A stretch of DNA of 64,000 bases from Liolophura sinensis (taxonomy: Eukaryota; Mollusca; Polyplacophora; Chitonida; Chitonidae): contig NC_088300.1 of NCBI RefSeq assembly GCF_032854445.1, forward strand, positions 70,096,984 through 70,160,983. The letters run 5' to 3'. The notes under the pieces were generated by a model that saw only the letters and a program-made list of their open reading frames with translations, was not told where the DNA came from and searched no databases. Positions 60,117 to 64,000 of the stretch are shown piece after piece. The number at the start of each line of letters is the position of its first letter. Position 1 is the stretch's first letter. Made by a program: the position numbers and the translations under genes.

Positions 60117-62860
60117 GGGCTAGTTACTATCATTGTCATATTACATACAAGCCGGAGTCAGTGCAGAAACTGATCAGATGGTGATAACTTTCATTCGTTT
60201 GAGTATTTTTTTAAACTACCAGTATGTCAACGGTTTATTACAAGGGAGACAACCGTACCGAGTAAGAGCCAGTACAACTAAGCCTCGGGTAGCCTCCCCT
60301 TGTTTTGTTGCTACGTTTATATAAGACGATGCATGTCAAATCTGTCTGTGGCAATCAGTTAAGGGTTTCCATGTTCATGTCCACACGTGAGTTATAACAA
60401 AATGGCAAGGGGCAAGACAGAGAAAGCGTGATGACGTATACTTGGTCGCACATTTATGCCTGGTGATAAATAGTTGTGATACAGTTAACTCTTTAGACTA
60501 TTTATGATAAGTCCAAACGTATATAAATGAGCCCAGCACAGGGCGAATATAACACCGCTTATATGGAGTTAAGTATGAAATCATTCCGTTCAACCTATGT
60601 GGGACTAAGGAAACTACACAGTATTGTTCATGAGGCCTGGGCGAGAAGAAGCGATCTTCAAGGCCAATAGCGCAGCCTAAAGCCTTCCGCCAGTATGGCG
60701 TCCATATCTGTACGTCACCTGTACAGAAAGATTGGTGATTCACTGTAGGCACTATGGTTTCATCCACTATACAACTGACCGCCATAGTAAAAGTGAAAAA
60801 GATTGGGGTTAAACAACTATCAAATATTTGAACAAAGTTATGAACGTCAGGAGTAAATCTCTGCCTGATGCCAAATCTACGGGGTTAGAATACCACTTAA
60901 TATGCAAGACAAGTTATCGGTGTGATACTCTTTCCTGTGCTAAGGCGACTACGGTCCAAGCTGGGTTGACCATTGTTCTCTTGCAATTCATGGGTATTAC
61001 ATTACTGGTTTGTCCAAAGGTCGTCATTGCAAAGGCAGGAATGACCAACACAAGGAAAGAATAAAACAAGGAACGAACAACACACAACAAGGCTTGATTT
61101 ACAATAGATGGAGAATGTTCTCCATTATCAAAAATTTGTCGATGTTTTAAATCAACTCGCTTTTGCAACTCGCCAACAGAGTCTCGGTAACGTGTCACGT
61201 TTGGGAAGGTTTTCCAGGAAAGACTTATATTGTAGGGTAATAAGAAAACTTCGCAAGCTACCGCAGTACATGACGTCATCACTCACGTGTGGACCGCATT
61301 ATAATAACGACAAAAAAGTCTGTATAAGAAATAAATGAGACGGAAGGAAGAACTTGAAAAATCACTGCGGAAAAACGTAGAAGGTTGCTAAAGTGCTTGC
61401 ACACGAGGACTCGCTATAATGGGCTGCTTGGGACAATGTGAAAGTAGTGATTACAACATGCCTGTGTTTGTTGAAGCAAAACAGTTAAATGAGGGTTTCC
61501 TACAGAATGCTTCGCAATTACGAAACATTCCCGATGGCTTTTAAGTCTGACAACTTCAGCACAGCGGAAATTTCGGGCTCATTTGTCGGGCCGATCTTGG
61601 ATGTCTTCACTAAGCGGCAAAAAATAAAACCCATTAAAACCCTTTCACGTCGAAAATGGAAGGGCAACAGGGAACGATCATTGGAGATGGTGATGGGTTT
61701 TTATTGATTTGGCGAAATCAGGTACTTGGCGCTTGATTAATCCGACGGTCTCAAGGAGCTGCTTTGTGCTTGATGGGCTGCGCAGATTTCGTGGCGACGT
61801 TATGCAACAGAGCTCTTTTGTGTATCCGGCTGAAAGAGAAACTCGCTTAATCAGACAAACTTTTAGGGTAAATTCTGTATTTAATTGACGCGCCAAGCGC
61901 TCTATTACACAAAGCCACAGACTTAGACCATTTCTTTTCGGTGCCTGCGAGGGAAGGTCACACTAAAGGGAATAATACGGCCAATAGTAGGCAAAGGTGC
62001 CCGGGTAGTTTCAGGCTCCACTGCCATGATTGATTCACCACAATTGCCCTCTCCGATGTAACAATGCTGGAGACTTAATATAAAGAGAAATTCACGCGCT
62101 GTGTTTGGTCGCTAGCGCAAGAGGTGCCGTAGAAAAAATGTGTTGTGCTAAATGTACACTGAAAGTCAACAAAATACTTATTTCCCAACGCACAAAGATA
62201 TTGTGATATGAATCTTACAACTTAGTTGTTTTTAATCATCAATATTTGGCCCGTGATGGCTATTTATGTGGTGGAGAAACGACGAGCAACAGCTGATTCT
62301 TGACAAATAAGCGACAAAGCCCGGAGTTTCTCCAGATTGAACGTGTTTGCAGTAATGTAACAACTATTCTTTTCAAGAATCGCGCGGTGTTATTTCAGAC
62401 AAATAAATATAAACCATTTCATCACAATTCACGTCAATTAATACTCTTTCGTGCTCGCTGAGCCGCATTATTTGCAAAGTGGAATATAATAAGTAGCATG
62501 GTTGATCGTTCGTGACGGTGTTACATCAAATTTAGTTTAAATTTGATTCTACCTCGCTGTTAGTTGCGGGCCGTGTGTAAATATACATATTAAATAGACA
62601 TGACCTTTTAAACAACATCGATTGTGTCACGCAACACACCCGCCGGTACATTTACGTCCCCATACTGTTTATGTCTACAAATAAAAGAATTTGAGTTTGT
62701 TTTCTTGTTAGATTTTCTTTTGTGATTTATATAAAGGTGAAAAATTAAAAATTCCTTCAGTGATAAAAGTGCTGTTTCGGACAGTCTATAGATATCGCCT
62801 GTTTTTACATTTTTGATCGTTTACACCCTGACGCCTTGACGTGGAAAAGAAACATTTGTT
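60117..62860. other. No recognised gene downstream of exon 19
   Basis: About 2.7 kb. Small open frames exist but none shows a family motif or a splice-compatible phase-2 continuation that I can defend. Candidate polyadenylation signals AATAAA occur near 61063 and 61330. A further cytoplasmic exon could be hidden here or lie beyond the window. Confidence 0.4.
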
Positions 62861-62864
62861 TAAT

Positions 62865-63140
62865 GACGTTCCAATCTGAGCTCAGCGATGTGACGTCATA
62901 ATACAACAATGAGACATGATGTCATACATACGCAGCTTTGAAATATCTAGGCGCTAGATTCACGATGCTTACTTGGGTGCCCTTAGCTTCCAATCTGAGC
63001 TCAGCGATGTGACGTCATAATACATGTACAGCGCCATTTTACATTCCTACGTCACACAACAATGAGACATGATGTCATACATACGCAGCTTTGAAATATC
63101 TAGGCGCTAGATTCACGATGCTTACTTGGGTGCCCTTAGC
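62865..63140. repeat. Tandem duplication carrying CRE palindromes
   Basis: The block starting TTCCAATCTGAGCTCAGCGA and ending GGGTGCCCTTAGC occurs twice back to back (about 62869-62988 and 62989-63140). The second copy has about 33 extra bases (around ACATGTACAGCGCCATTTTA). Each copy contains a perfect TGACGTCA (62891-62898 and 63010-63017). Otherwise the copies appear identical, so the event is recent. Confidence 0.9.
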
Positions 63141-63419
63141 TAAGTGCACTTTATATCTCTACAATACGTTGCCATAGTAGTTCAGGGTTTACTTAGCTAA
63201 GTGAGATTCATGAAAGCGACCAAAGGTCAACTGCAATGAAATAAGCTTGCCGTTGATTGGCCTAAAATGTATGACCTCAGTGGAGGGAGGAAAAGAGAAC
63301 GGCAGCAAAAAACTGCATGAAATATGCCATTTTTTGCCTCATTTTCTTCATTTTCGATGGGTAGAATACACTTTAACACCTTCTTCTTGGTGTTTGTTGC
63401 GTAGCCCAATACAGCTAGG

Positions 63420-63463
63420 CCTTGTTTCGTACCTCGTCAAATTTGACTCGGTACGAAACAAGG
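63420..63463. repeat. 44-bp near-perfect palindrome
   Basis: Left arm CCTTGTTTCGTACC (63420-63433), centre GTCAAATTTGAC (63436-63447, itself a perfect palindrome), right arm GGTACGAAACAAGG (63450-63463). Only the 2+2 bases between arm and centre are unpaired. No T-run follows that would suggest a bacterial-type terminator, and the DNA is eukaryotic. Confidence 0.95.
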
Positions 63464-64000
63464 TTCAGCAGTATCGGGTTACACAACACCGCTACTGTAC
63501 GTCGGTGTTAAACCCTTAAACAACTGTCAGACTAAGCCCAATGCCCAAGAAGGTCAGAATCTTCAAAACAGAAAACTTTGCTTGGTGGACTAAAAAAACC
63601 AGACAATATAGGATAATGTGTACAATAGAGGTAAAGATAACGTGTGTGATATAGAGCGTTCTTTTTGGCATCTGGTGAAGTATAAACTGTCGTACTAAAA
63701 CTTAAAGAAGGCAACGAAAGGCAACAGAGGAAGGGTATGAGTGTGGGATTTTCGAACTGAATTAAAGCCTATGTTTTCGCCATTGTAATAAGACCGCTTC
63801 TCCCAGTGGACAGCGTGTAAATCTTGACTTCATTATTTATTATCTTGGCCTTTAATTGAGTTGATGGATACATTTATCGTCATGAGTTGAAGAGCACTCA
63901 ACCTCATACATGTCCATGTACACTTCTCTGAATGCACGTTGTCCGGTTTGTTTACTTTAACCCGGGGCGTCTGTAGGAAAACACTCATCACTTAAACCAT
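63464..64000. other. Right window end, nothing supported
   Basis: AT-rich sequence with only short open frames and no motif I recognise. Confidence 0.4.

Overview
The window looks like nuclear DNA of an animal, most likely a marine lophotrochozoan such as a mollusc. The basis is AT-rich sequence, short coding exons with GT/AG introns, and many copies of a tRNA-headed SINE whose 3' part (…ATAATGCTGGCCGCCGTCG…) I associate with mollusc and related genomes. The taxon is an inference; no database was searched. There are no bacterial-style genes, no CRISPR array, and no rRNA or tRNA gene that I can support.

Layout. 1-1300 is a tandem array with a 65-bp period. 1740-18650 is a minisatellite/satellite array of about 38-bp units with multi-kilobase higher-order repeats, interrupted by one SINE (about 1933-2160) and one inverted-repeat element (about 2274-2668). 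19033-26410 (minus strand) holds seven phase-compatible exons of a Fanconi anaemia group E (FANCE) homologue. Its last roughly 120 codons are not in the window, so both arrays appear to lie inside a FANCE intron (or to truncate the gene). 26.4-36.3 kb has no supported gene. It carries MITE-like elements, a decayed LINE reverse transcriptase and several SINEs.

36292-60112 (plus strand) is one large gene of 19 mutually phase-compatible exons, about 2033 codons. It has a short N-terminal tail, a first membrane segment, five copies of a three-exon cassette, a second membrane segment and a cytoplasmic tail. Each cassette encodes an SEA-like fold with an internal Arg-Arg-Lys-Arg site. Ser/Thr-rich mucin-like stretches separate the cassettes. 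One of these holds 13 near-identical 39-residue repeats and another is a 490-codon exon. The last module plus membrane region resembles the membrane-proximal part of the KIAA1549/KIAA1549L (UPF0606, DUF3827) family, which in vertebrates has a single such module as I recall it. The five-fold expansion with a conserved furin-type site in every copy is the most notable biology here.

60.1-64 kb has no further exon that I can recognise. It contains a tandem duplication carrying two perfect CRE palindromes and a striking 44-bp near-palindrome. The two genes are divergently oriented and I see no evidence that they work together: FANCE acts in nuclear DNA crosslink repair, the other gene at the cell surface.
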